Part shown: in pieces, positions 7,657-14,823 of the stretch
Numbering within the stretch: the first letter of the stretch is position 1
Layout of the letters: each line of letters starts with the position of its first letter
Assembly: GCA_020633975.1 (NCBI GenBank)
Contig: JACKCR010000017.1
Location: 1 to 27,656, forward strand
Source of the DNA: Candidatus Eiseniibacteriota bacterium
Lineage (GTDB): Bacteria; Eisenbacteria; RBG-16-71-46; CAIMUX01
Length of the DNA: 27,656 bases
Reading direction: 5' to 3'
Program-made: the position numbers and the translations under genes
The notes under the pieces: generated by a model
The model's input: the letters and a program-made list of their open reading frames with translations, nothing else
Database searches by the model: none
Told to the model about the DNA's origin: nothing

Positions 7657-8472
7657 ATGGACATCCAGAAGTACCTCCCCTCCGACCTCTTCCACGGTAA
7701 GACGGTCTTCGTCACCGGCGGCGGCAGTGGAATCAACCTGGGCATCGCGCGGAGCTTCGCCGCGGTGGGAGCGAAGGTCGCGATCTGCGGCCGGACCCAG
7801 TCGAAGCTCGATGCGGCCCGCGCGGAGCTCGAGTCGCTCGGAGCGAAGGTGCTGACCGCTGCTCTCGACGTCCGGGACTACGACGCTCTGGTCGACGCGA
7901 TGGAGAAGACTCGGCGCGATCTCGGTCCGGTCTCGGTGCTCGTCTGCGGCGCGGCCGGCAACTTCCTCTGCAAGACCGAGGAGCTCTCACCGAAGGGGTT
8001 CCGCTCCGTCGTCGACATCGACCTGGTGGGATCGTTCCACGCCTGTCGGGCAGCGTACGAGCAGCTCAAGGAGACCCAGGGCTCGATCCTCTTCGTCTCG
8101 GCGGGGCAGTCCCTGATCCCGTACATTGCCCAAGCCCACGCGGGAGCCGCAAAGGCGGGGATCGATAACCTGATGCGCAACCTAGCGCTCGAGTGGGGGC
8201 CGTACGGAATCCGCTCGAACTCGATCGTCCCCGGACCAATCGCGGGAACCGAGGGCATGCGCCGCCTCGCTCCGGGAGACATCGGAAAGAAGCTCGAGGG
8301 CGTGATCCCGCTCCGCCGCTTCGGGGAGGCCGAAGAAATCGGAAACGCGGCCGTCTTCCTCGCATCTCCTCTTGCGGCCTACATCACCGGTACCACGCTG
8401 GTAGTGGATGGGGGGCAGAACCTCCCCGGCGCCGGCCTGTTCGGCCAGATCGTGATGGATGCGTTGAGCTGA
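7657..8472 (+). CDS. SDR oxidoreductase resembling peroxisomal-type 2,4-dienoyl-CoA reductase
   Basis: The product is 271 residues with a Rossmann fold. The dinucleotide motif TGGGSGINLG begins at Thr20, and ICGRT at the end of strand 2 suggests NADP(H) preference. The segment AAGNFLCKTEELSPKGF (about residue 100) with VVDIDLVGSF, and the ending EWGPYGIRSNSIVPGPI..TEG, closely parallel 2,4-dienoyl-CoA reductases (DECR/DECR2), which remove double bonds during beta-oxidation of unsaturated fatty acids. As in that subfamily, the classical YxxxK is absent: the lysine is in HAGAAKAG (Lys166) and the residue four before it is Ala. The ATG at 7657 has AAGGAG 7 nt upstream. The dienoyl-CoA assignment is inference from motif similarity; another enoyl- or 3-ketoacyl-CoA-acting SDR is possible. 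An NADPH-FMN reductase follows on the same strand. Confidence 0.85.
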   Translation: MDIQKYLPSDLFHGKTVFVTGGGSGINLGIARSFAAVGAKVAICGRTQSKLDAARAELESLGAKVLTAALDVRDYDALVDAMEKTRRDLGPVSVLVCGAAGNFLCKTEELSPKGFRSVVDIDLVGSFHACRAAYEQLKETQGSILFVSAGQSLIPYIAQAHAGAAKAGIDNLMRNLALEWGPYGIRSNSIVPGPIAGTEGMRRLAPGDIGKKLEGVIPLRRFGEAEEIGNAAVFLASPLAAYITGTTLVVDGGQNLPGAGLFGQIVMDALS

Positions 8473-8628
8473 CGAAGCAGAGGCGACTTGGCGCACGACG
8501 AGAGTGTCGACCAACTGACCGACTCAGCAAGACCGGAATGCGTCTTCGGACGACAGCGAATCACCCGGGTGCCGGATCGTCAGACATCGGATCAGCTAGT
8601 CGAGGTGGCGGATCAGACAGGGGCAGGA

Positions 8629-9192
8629 ATGACGGAATCGACAAAGGCGCTGACGATCCTCGGAATCACCGGAAGCCTACGCGCGGGCTCGTTCAACACG
8701 TTGCTTCTCGAAGCCTGTCGATCCCACCTTCCCGACGGCGTCACGCTCGAGATCACGGGCGTGGGCGGGCTCCCCATCTACGACACCGCTCTCGATGGCG
8801 ACGATCCTCCCGCGGGTGTCGCCGCGTTCCGCCAATCGATCGCGGATGCCGACGCCGTCCTCTACTCGACGCCGGAATACAACTTCTCCATTCCTGGTGG
8901 GCTCAAGAACGCGATCGACTGGGCCTCTCGCCCCGCGTTTCGGGCCGTTCTCACTCACAAGCCGTCCGGCGTCCTCAGCGCGACGGGCGGCCCGCTCGGC
9001 GGGGTGCGCGCGCAGGGTCACCTCAAGCAGATCCTATCGGGTACGCTTTCCCACGTGTTCCCGGCGAACGAGTTCCTCGTAGGTGATGCCGGTAAGAAGT
9101 TCGACGAAGAAGGACGCCTCACCGATGAGAAGACCCGCGAGCGGCTGGAGCGCTACCTCACGGGATTCGTTGCCTGGATCCGGGAGCACTAG
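8629..9192 (+). CDS. NADPH-dependent FMN reductase (ChrR/YieF-like)
   Basis: The product is a 187-residue soluble flavodoxin-fold flavoprotein that transfers electrons from NAD(P)H via FMN to quinones, chromate or other acceptors. Family motifs are present in order: the FMN phosphate loop GSLRAGSFN (about residues 14-22), LPIYD, the STPEYNFSIPGGLKNAIDW block (Pro82 onward) with ASRP, and the SATGGPLGGVRAQ glycine-rich stretch. Length and motif order match the ChrR/YieF group. The physiological acceptor cannot be read from the sequence. The ATG at 8629 has an AGGGG-type site 5 nt upstream; an in-frame start at 8488 would add 47 residues of non-family sequence. It lies 156 bp after the SDR gene and may share its transcript. 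Confidence 0.88.
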   Translation: MTESTKALTILGITGSLRAGSFNTLLLEACRSHLPDGVTLEITGVGGLPIYDTALDGDDPPAGVAAFRQSIADADAVLYSTPEYNFSIPGGLKNAIDWASRPAFRAVLTHKPSGVLSATGGPLGGVRAQGHLKQILSGTLSHVFPANEFLVGDAGKKFDEEGRLTDEKTRERLERYLTGFVAWIREH

Positions 9193-9214
9193 CGCGTCGC
9201 TCGTTCGTGCGTCG

Positions 9215-11815
9215 ATGACGCCGACCGCCTCGCTGAACGTCCGTGCCAGACCTGACACTCGCCCTGGCTTGACGATTCGCTTCCGCCCAGCCGTCAGGTT
9301 CTGGTTCCGCAGTCTGCTCCTCGCCGTCTTCCCAGGCCTCCTCGTGCTCAGTGTGGCCGTGGTGGCCCCGTCCGCCACGGCAGCCCCGCAGGTGAGGACG
9401 GACAACGTCCACGCGAACACAGACGATGTCCACGTTGGGACGCTCGTCGCGCAGTACACGTTCGACAATCGCGCACCAAGTGAGGGCGCTCCGAGCCCTT
9501 GGGTCGTCGCCGCGAAGTTCCGGTCGGCTCTGCATCCGGTCATGGTCGTCGCCGTCCCGACGATGGACCGACGTCCGGACCCACCGTTCGCACTCCGGCT
9601 AAGGGCGTCCGAAGCGAGGCCCCCAGCGCGGAACCGGAGCATCGAGCCCGCACCGGTCTACCACTGGTCCCAAGGTTCGGTGTATACGACTCTCGAAGCG
9701 ACCCCGTATCGCGGGCGCATGCTTCGCATCCTCGCGAAGGTGCGGCTGGCGAACCTGTTCGACGGGCGCACGCGACAATCTCCCGCCCGCTTCTGGGTTC
9801 GGGTGGACGGGCCGGATCCGACGGCCGTTCCGCTCGTGCTCGAGGACAGCCGGAACGAGATCGTCGCCGGCTGGCGCGAGATCTCGATCGACGTACCCGT
9901 CTTCGCGAACGCCACTCACGTTCACTTGGGAATGGACGTTCGCGCTGGCGCCGTCGATCTCTCCGAAGTGCGAGTCGTCGATCTCGGCCCGTCCGGAGTC
10001 GAGCCGGCACGCGCTCTCACCGAAGACCAAGTCGATCGGCTGACCGTACTCGCGCGCCTCTTCGGATACGTCCGCTTCTTCCATCCAAGCGACGGCGCGA
10101 GCGTAGTGGACTGGGACGTCCTCACCATCGACACGATCGAAGAGGTCCTCACTGCGTCGCCCACTTCGACGCCAGCAGCGTCGTCCGAGTCGCGTTCCGC
10201 CTCCGCGCCCAGCTCCCAGCGCGACTTCGTCGACATCCTGAGACGGGCACTCCGCAACGTCGCCCCCACCGTGGTGATCGACGGAACCGCGGCCGAACCC
10301 GGGGCCGACCGTCTCGCACCCGCTGGTGGACCTCGTCCAGACGGAGCTCTTCGCTTCGTACGGTGGCAGCACTACGGTTTCGGCATGTTCCCAGGGGAGC
10401 ACCCGTACGTGAGCAACCGTGTCGAGCTCGCACTTCCTCCGCTCCCACCGAGCGGACGTGACGACGCCCCGCGCGACGGACGGAGTGGAGTCGAGATCCC
10501 TTCGCGCTACGACACGACGATCCGTGCGGGGGCGTACGCGGTAAAGGTCTCGGTACCGCTCCTTCTCTACGCCGGAGTGAACGGCACGTTGCCTGTCCCG
10601 AGCGAGAGCCCTACGAGCGGAACGGACGCGTACCGTCACAAGCCATACGGCTTCCTCCCCGTCTCGGAAGATCGAAGCACGCGACTGGCAGGCGTGTTCC
10701 TCCTATGGAACGCCGCCCAGCACTTCTACCCGAACTTCGACGACATCGAGGTGGACTGGCCGGCAGTGCTGCCGTGGGCCCTCCGGGAGAGCGCGGTCGC
10801 TCCTGACCGGGAGGCGTTCGCCGACGTTCTCGACGAGATGCTCGTTCCCTTGCAGGACGGGCACGCGGGTGTCTTCCCCTTCTATGTAGACAACTCCGGA
10901 CACGTCCCGTTCGACGTGGCGATCGTGGACGGCAGAGTCTGGGTCTCGGGAAGCCTCGCGTCCAACATCCGCATCGGAGACGAACTTCTCGCGATCGACG
11001 GCGTCCCGGTGAACCAGCGACTCGTCTCGATCGGAAGCCGCGTGTCTGCGGCCACCGCAGGATCTCACCAGGTGCGCACACTCGATCGACTCCTGCGCGG
11101 CCGAATCGGCGAACTCTGGCGGTGCACCTTCGCCAACGAAGGGGAGGCCTACTCGACCGACGTCGTCTTGGAAGACACGGACTCGGTACACGGCAGGATC
11201 GCAGAGAACCGCCGCCCCGCGATCGCAGACCTCGGCTCGGGAGTCCTCTACGTGGACGTCACCCGGATCGACGAAGCCGCCTTCCGGGGAACCTTGCCGG
11301 CTCTAACGAACGCACGGGGAATCGTGATCGATTGCCGTGGCTATCCCGGCGAGTTCGGCCCCGAGTGGCTCGGGCACTGGCTGGAGAGCCCAGCCCGCTC
11401 GATGCTCTGGCGCGTCCCGGTCGACGCCGCACCCGATCGGACCGCACGCACCTTCCGCGTCCGCGACTGGGGAGTCGCACCGAGTTCACCTCACCTCACG
11501 GCGCCCACCGTGTTCCTCACGAACGCAGAAGCGATCAGCCGCGCGGAAACCTATCTCTCGATCGTGCAGGACGCGAAGCTCGGTACGATCGTCGGGAGCC
11601 GCACGGGGGGTACGAACGGGAACTTCCTCGGGTTCCCGCTGCCCGGTGGTCTCCGGATCGTGATGTCGGGAATGGCGGTTCGAAAGACGAACGGCGAACC
11701 GTTCCACGGAGTCGGAGTCGAACCGGACGTGGAGGTGAGCCCTACGGTTCAGGATGTGAGAGCCGGTCGGGACACGGTGCTACAGCGGGGTTTGGAGGTG
11801 CTGAAGCATCGGTAG
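9215..11815 (+). CDS. Exported S41-family (C-terminal processing/tricorn-like) peptidase
   Basis: The product is 866 residues from ATG 9215. A long basic N-region and hydrophobic stretch (SLLLAVFPGLLVLSVAVVA, ending ATAAP) predict export. A beta-rich N-terminal region follows. A helical segment LFGYVRFFHPSDGASVVDWD (about residue 285) recurs in divergent form as LLWNAAQHFYPNFDDIEVDW (about residue 496). A PDZ-like part (SNIRIGDELLAIDGVPV, about 575-595) leads to the S41 core: IVIDCRGYPG (about 702), then TNAEAISRAETY with the likely nucleophile Ser775, then GSRTGGTNGNF and GVGVEPDVEV. S41 peptidases cleave near C-termini of unfolded proteins, here presumably in the periplasm. The start is uncertain: the frame is open from 9083, inside the upstream gene, and TTG near 9269 would also give a signal peptide. 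No strong ribosome site was found. Confidence 0.85.
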   Translation: MTPTASLNVRARPDTRPGLTIRFRPAVRFWFRSLLLAVFPGLLVLSVAVVAPSATAAPQVRTDNVHANTDDVHVGTLVAQYTFDNRAPSEGAPSPWVVAAKFRSALHPVMVVAVPTMDRRPDPPFALRLRASEARPPARNRSIEPAPVYHWSQGSVYTTLEATPYRGRMLRILAKVRLANLFDGRTRQSPARFWVRVDGPDPTAVPLVLEDSRNEIVAGWREISIDVPVFANATHVHLGMDVRAGAVDLSEVRVVDLGPSGVEPARALTEDQVDRLTVLARLFGYVRFFHPSDGASVVDWDVLTIDTIEEVLTASPTSTPAASSESRSASAPSSQRDFVDILRRALRNVAPTVVIDGTAAEPGADRLAPAGGPRPDGALRFVRWQHYGFGMFPGEHPYVSNRVELALPPLPPSGRDDAPRDGRSGVEIPSRYDTTIRAGAYAVKVSVPLLLYAGVNGTLPVPSESPTSGTDAYRHKPYGFLPVSEDRSTRLAGVFLLWNAAQHFYPNFDDIEVDWPAVLPWALRESAVAPDREAFADVLDEMLVPLQDGHAGVFPFYVDNSGHVPFDVAIVDGRVWVSGSLASNIRIGDELLAIDGVPVNQRLVSIGSRVSAATAGSHQVRTLDRLLRGRIGELWRCTFANEGEAYSTDVVLEDTDSVHGRIAENRRPAIADLGSGVLYVDVTRIDEAAFRGTLPALTNARGIVIDCRGYPGEFGPEWLGHWLESPARSMLWRVPVDAAPDRTARTFRVRDWGVAPSSPHLTAPTVFLTNAEAISRAETYLSIVQDAKLGTIVGSRTGGTNGNFLGFPLPGGLRIVMSGMAVRKTNGEPFHGVGVEPDVEVSPTVQDVRAGRDTVLQRGLEVLKHR

Positions 11816-11868
11816 CGGATGCACTCGATCCGAACTCGGCAGCCGGCCCATTCGGAGCGCCCGTCCAC

Positions 11869-11882
11869 CTGTATCGCTACAG
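11869..11882. terminator. Small stem-loop between convergent genes
   Basis: CTGTA (11869-11873), loop TCGC, TACAG (11878-11882). It lies between the S41 peptidase stop (11815) and the reverse-strand small ORF ending at 11914. The stem is only 5 bp and has no T-tract, so the terminator role is weakly supported. Confidence 0.2.
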
Positions 11883-11913
11883 CGTTGCCTCTCGTCGACT
11901 GAGCAGCAGCTGA

Positions 11914-12066
11914 TTACGAACGGTCGTTTGTGCTCGGTTTCTTGCTTCGATCTGCGGACCCGCAGTCTGGGCTCGCTCAGGTAGGGACCCCCATGCGGGG
12001 GAGTACCACCGTCTGGATCAGGACCCAGACGGCAACGACGGCGATCATGGTCAGAAAGTCTGTCAT
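11914..12066 (-). CDS. Putative 50-residue membrane-anchored selenoprotein (in-frame TGA read as Sec)
   Basis: Read from ATG 12066 on the reverse strand, 29 codons lead to a TGA at 11979-11977, and the same frame continues 20 more codons to TAA at 11916-11914. The first part encodes one hydrophobic segment (about residues 4-22: FLTMIAVVAVWVLIQTVV) followed by LPRMGVPT. With TGA as selenocysteine (residue 30) the frame gives U-ASPDC, a UxxxxC redox-type pair, then a polar tail with several Lys and Arg. A SECIS-like hairpin follows the TGA at the expected distance. By the positive-inside rule the U/C pair is probably cytoplasmic. I have an unverified memory of similar short proteins with LP(K/R)xGVPT(C/U) in other bacteria. 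The start has only a weak ribosome site; ATG 12048 is the alternative. Without recoding it would be a 29-residue hydrophobic peptide. No Sec machinery is in the window. Confidence 0.6.
11952..11979 (-). promoter_or_regulatory. Candidate bacterial SECIS element with its UGA codon
   Basis: On the reverse strand, UGA (11979-11977) is followed by 16 nt and then a hairpin: CUGCG (11965-11961), apical loop GGUC, CGCAG (11956-11952). Bacterial SECIS elements lie directly after the UGA inside the coding region, with the apical loop about 16-37 nt downstream and a G in the first two loop positions. The E. coli fdhF element, from memory, also exposes GGUC at its tip. The lower stem here is poorly paired and I see no bulged U, so SelB binding needs testing. 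Confidence 0.55.
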
Positions 12067-12080
12067 GGACTCACAACTCT

Positions 12081-12095
12081 CGCGCTTCCAGCGCG
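12081..12095 (-). other. Stem-loop in the leader of the putative selenoprotein
   Basis: CGCGCT and AGCGCG form a 6-bp stem with a 3-nt loop, ending 14 nt before the ATG at 12066 (reverse strand). It may border the ribosome-binding region or insulate it from upstream transcription. The role is unknown. Confidence 0.4.
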
Positions 12096-12254
12096 TTACG
12101 AATGTCCTGAACCTGCAGTCGAGGTTGGAGTACGATCCTCGTCAGTAAGACGTGATCCTGAGGGATCGGTAACAACTCAGCTCGCATGGGCGTCTGTGCC
12201 GGCGGATGCCCCACCCTGTCGTCAGGGCCTTCCTCGAAGTAGGTTCCTCGTGCG

Positions 12255-12271
12255 GCAGGCCGACAGCCTGC
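12255..12271 (-). terminator. Stem-loop after guanine deaminase gene
   Basis: GCAGGC (12255-12260), loop CGACA, GCCTGC (12266-12271): a perfect 6-bp stem starting 5 nt after the guaD stop codon on the reverse strand. It lacks a U-run. The position suggests termination or attenuation between guaD and the downstream small ORF. Confidence 0.4.
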
Positions 12272-12276
12272 TTGGA

Positions 12277-12744
12277 TCAGTACGGAGTCTTGTCCGCTTT
12301 GGTTCGCCACTCCTCGAACGCCTCCACGGCTTCCTTCCTGAGTAGCTGCTCCATCGGAAGACTTCGTCGACTCCCCGGCTTGGAGATCTCGCGATAGAGG
12401 AACTCGTCGTCGAATCCGGCTCTGGCAGCATCCTTGCGCGTCCCGGCGAAGTAGATCCGGTCGATCCGCGCCCAGTACGCAGCAGCGAGACACATCGGAC
12501 AGGGCTCGCAGCTGGTGTAGAGGACGCACCCGTTCAGATGGAACGTCCCGAGCTTCTTGCAGGCCTTTCGAATGGCCGTGACTTCCGCATGCGCGGTGGG
12601 ATCGTTCGCACTCGTGACCTGGTTCCAGCCGCGACCGACGATCTCGGACCCGTGAACCACGATCGCGCCGAACGGACCGCCTTGGTTCTTCCGCATCTTG
12701 TCGCGGGAGAGGCGGATCGCCTCCCGCATGAACTGTTCTTCCAT
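12277..12744 (-). CDS. guaD: Guanine deaminase (cytidine-deaminase-fold, GuaD type)
   Basis: GuaD hydrolyses guanine to xanthine and ammonia in purine salvage or catabolism. The 155-residue product equals the B. subtilis GuaD length and shares long motif stretches with it: GGPFGAIVV, SANDPTAHAEVTAIRKACK, LYTSCEPCPMCL, YWAR, AGFDDEFLYREI and an EEWR...Y ending. The catalytic zinc ligands are His52 (HAE, with Glu54 as proton shuttle), Cys82 and Cys85. The AGFDD segment favours guanine deaminase over tRNA adenosine deaminase TadA. The ATG at 12744 has GGGAG 9 nt upstream and matches the family N-terminus; a GTG at 12777 is a longer alternative. It is divergent from the sulfatase gene, separated by 78 bp. 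Cytoplasmic. Confidence 0.9.
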   Translation of the reverse strand: MEEQFMREAIRLSRDKMRKNQGGPFGAIVVHGSEIVGRGWNQVTSANDPTAHAEVTAIRKACKKLGTFHLNGCVLYTSCEPCPMCLAAAYWARIDRIYFAGTRKDAARAGFDDEFLYREISKPGSRRSLPMEQLLRKEAVEAFEEWRTKADKTPY

Positions 12745-12822
12745 GGTTCGACTCTCCCGGAACCTCACGGCAAACACCGACCCTTCGTCGATCTCTGGTG
12801 CTGCCGGAAACTACGAACGGCC

Positions 12823-14625
12823 GTGCAGGCTCGCTCCGCGCGAAGTGTCCCACACCGCTACTTCCAGCGCGCGTGTTTCCTCCTCGCACTCTTGGCCACC
12901 TCTCTCTTCCTCGGCTCGTGTGGAGAACCAGGGCCGAAGCTGGTCGTCCTCCTCGTCGTGGACACTCTCCGCGCGGACCGACTGGGTTGCTACGGCTACG
13001 AGGAGATCGAGACGCCGAACATCGACCGCATCGCCGCCGAAGGCGTGCTCTACGACAATGCGATGACCACCGTTCCGGTCACGCTGCCCGCGATGTCGAG
13101 CATCTTCACCGGCACCTATCCGCCCCAACATGGAGTCCGGGACAACGGCAGCTACGAGCTGAGCAGCTCGTGGACCACACTGGCCGAGACGCTGAAGGCA
13201 CGCGGGTTCAGTACGGGCGCGTTCGTCTCCGCGGCGGTGCTCGACCCCGTCCACAATCTGTCACAAGGCTTCGACGTCTACGACGCCGACGTCTCGATGT
13301 ACTACCAGCCGTACAGCCCCCTCCTCGCTCCGATCGACGACGAGATCCAAGGGATCGAGCGACGCGCCGAGGTGACGGTCGATCGCGCACTCGAGTGGCT
13401 CCGGACACAGGACGGGAACGACGCCTTCCTCGTCGTCCACCTCTTCGATCCCCACCTTCCGCGCGATCCACCGCCGCCCTTCCGCGAACGGTACGCAGAG
13501 CGCGAGTACGAAGCGGAGATCGCATACGCCGATCAGGAACTGGGACGTCTTCTCGAGAGCATCGACGAGCTTCGCGACTTGGACGACGCTCTCATCGTCT
13601 TCCTCGCGGACCACGGAGAAGGGTTGGGCGAACACGGAGAGACCCTCCACGGAGACCTACTCCACGAAGCGACGACCCGCGTGCCGCTCATCGTGCGTGG
13701 ACCGGGCCTACCGAAAGGGCGCCGTGTGTCGGGTGTCGTCCGAACAGTCGACGTGTACCCGACCGTGTGCGCGTATCTCGCACTCCCCACGCCAGACGCG
13801 ATCGTCGGCTCCCCGCTTCCAGAACTCGGCCTCGAGCCGGTCGGGCCTCCGACGACCTCGGCTAGGTTCCGGACTACCGCATACCTGGAGACCTTCCGGC
13901 CGCGATTGACGCATGGATGGTGCGAGCTGCGTGGACTTCGGACCGATCGTTGGAAGCTGATCGACGGCCCGCGCTACGAACTCTACGACCTGGACGCCGA
14001 TCGGGCGGAGCTCGTCGACCTGGCAGACCGGGAGCCCGCCGTTCGCGACTCGTTGGCCAAGCTCCTCGACCGAGTCGCGCTTCTCGCTGCGCATCAGGGC
14101 GCCAGCACGGCAGGAGAGGTGGAGATCGACGACGAGATGGCCGAGAAGCTCCTGAGCCTCGGGTACGTCACTCCGCGCGGCCGTCGAATCTCCTCCGAGA
14201 CGGGTGGAGAGCGCTCCCTGCAGAGCGAGAAGAAGGGCTACCTCTCGGCGACGTCGGTTGCGATGTCACCCGAGTCACTCGCTGTCTGGCTCTACGCACC
14301 AGAGGAGCGAGGGCGTGCGCTGGGACTTCCTCATCCGGCGGAACGGGTGCAGGCCGCGCAGGACCGGATCGTCGCTCGATCCTTCTATACCTCCGCCGTC
14401 GGTCTGCTCGAGGCCGGCAACGCACAAGAAGCGGCGGCACGGTTCCGCATCGCGTTCGAGAAGAGTCCGCAGTTCACAGATGCCTACCTAGGGTTCGTCG
14501 ACGCAGCGCTGCGTGCAGGGCATCGGGAGGCGGCCGTCGAGTGCCTGAAGCTGGCCCAGAAGGAACTCGCGTCGGACGAGCGGATCGCGACCCGTCTGGA
14601 AGGTTTGCTCGACGGTTCCGAGTGA
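12823..14625 (+). CDS. Sulfatase/phosphodiesterase-fold lipoprotein with C-terminal TPR-like helices
   Basis: The product is about 600 residues from GTG 12823. The N-terminus has a hydrophobic core and lipobox (FLLALLATSLFLGSC-GE), so it is predicted to be lipid-anchored outside the cytoplasm. Alkaline-phosphatase-superfamily signatures follow: VVDTLRADRLGCYGY (first metal Asp), TLPAMSSIFTG with Thr87 at the nucleophile position, HGVRDNG, HLFDPH, and FLADHGEGLGEHGE (Asp263/His264). The nucleophile is Thr, not the Cys/Ser needed for formylglycine, so it may act as a phosphoesterase or phosphotransferase rather than a true sulfatase. After about residue 520 there are helical TPR-like repeats (SAVGLLEAGNAQEAAARFRIAFEKS). 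The GTG is the closest start giving a normal signal peptide; the frame is open further upstream across the guaD region. The stop codon lies inside a 13-bp tandem repeat. Confidence 0.85.
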   Translation: MQARSARSVPHRYFQRACFLLALLATSLFLGSCGEPGPKLVVLLVVDTLRADRLGCYGYEEIETPNIDRIAAEGVLYDNAMTTVPVTLPAMSSIFTGTYPPQHGVRDNGSYELSSSWTTLAETLKARGFSTGAFVSAAVLDPVHNLSQGFDVYDADVSMYYQPYSPLLAPIDDEIQGIERRAEVTVDRALEWLRTQDGNDAFLVVHLFDPHLPRDPPPPFRERYAEREYEAEIAYADQELGRLLESIDELRDLDDALIVFLADHGEGLGEHGETLHGDLLHEATTRVPLIVRGPGLPKGRRVSGVVRTVDVYPTVCAYLALPTPDAIVGSPLPELGLEPVGPPTTSARFRTTAYLETFRPRLTHGWCELRGLRTDRWKLIDGPRYELYDLDADRAELVDLADREPAVRDSLAKLLDRVALLAAHQGASTAGEVEIDDEMAEKLLSLGYVTPRGRRISSETGGERSLQSEKKGYLSATSVAMSPESLAVWLYAPEERGRALGLPHPAERVQAAQDRIVARSFYTSAVGLLEAGNAQEAAARFRIAFEKSPQFTDAYLGFVDAALRAGHREAAVECLKLAQKELASDERIATRLEGLLDGSE

Positions 14626-14688
14626 CGGTTCCGAGTGGCGGCTCCGAGTAATGAATCCGAGCATTGACTCCGAGTAAGGACTTCGAGT
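14611..14688 (+). repeat. 13-bp tandem repeat, six units, crossing the sulfatase stop codon
   Basis: There are six contiguous 13-nt units at 14611, 14624, 14637, 14650, 14663 and 14676. Units 1 and 2 are identical (GACGGTTCCGAGT). Later units diverge progressively but keep the (T/C)CCGAG(T/C) core, weakened to TTCGAGT in the last. The sulfatase stop TGA (14623-14625) spans the boundary between units 1 and 2, so the repeat has grown out of, or into, the gene's 3' end. The period is not a multiple of three. Confidence 0.9.
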
Positions 14689-14823
14689 GACGAGCGAGGG
14701 ATCGGAACCGTGCCCAACTCGTAGAGTCCACCCCCCAGCGTCCCACGAGCAAACCAGGCACGGATCCGATTCCCAACGCTCACCCTACTAGCGCTGTTTG
14801 GATCGAAAACGGCTCACACTGGA

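Larger units (their letters stand above)
11816..12276. other. 461-bp gap between annotated-type genes
   Basis: This is the only stretch over 300 bp without a conventional gene. It holds the reverse-strand recoded ORF and its SECIS-like hairpin. It also contains several short palindromes: 11869-11882; CCCCC-ATGC-GGGGG at 11988-12001; CGCGCT-TCC-AGCGCG at 12081-12095; GATCC-TGAG-GGATC at 12154-12167; and GCAGGC-CGACA-GCCTGC at 12255-12271. No convincing promoter hexamers for the small ORF were identified. Confidence 0.7.

Noticed and set aside
8473-8628. N-terminal extension of the FMN reductase from 8488
   Set aside because: The extra 47 residues have no family similarity and the ATG at 8629 has its own ribosome site and the standard family start.
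11930-12148. A 72-codon forward frame across the gene-poor gap
   Set aside because: No ribosome site or recognisable motif; it is antisense to the reverse-strand small ORF, whose hydrophobic segment and conserved-looking tail are better supported.
12277-12744. tRNA-specific adenosine deaminase TadA
   Set aside because: It shares HAE and PCxxC motifs, but the DPTAHAEVTAIRKACK and AGFDDEFLYREI segments and the length match guanine deaminase much better.
14611-14688. Possible CRISPR-like repeat array
   Set aside because: Units are 13 nt, contiguous, and have no spacers; it is a simple tandem repeat.
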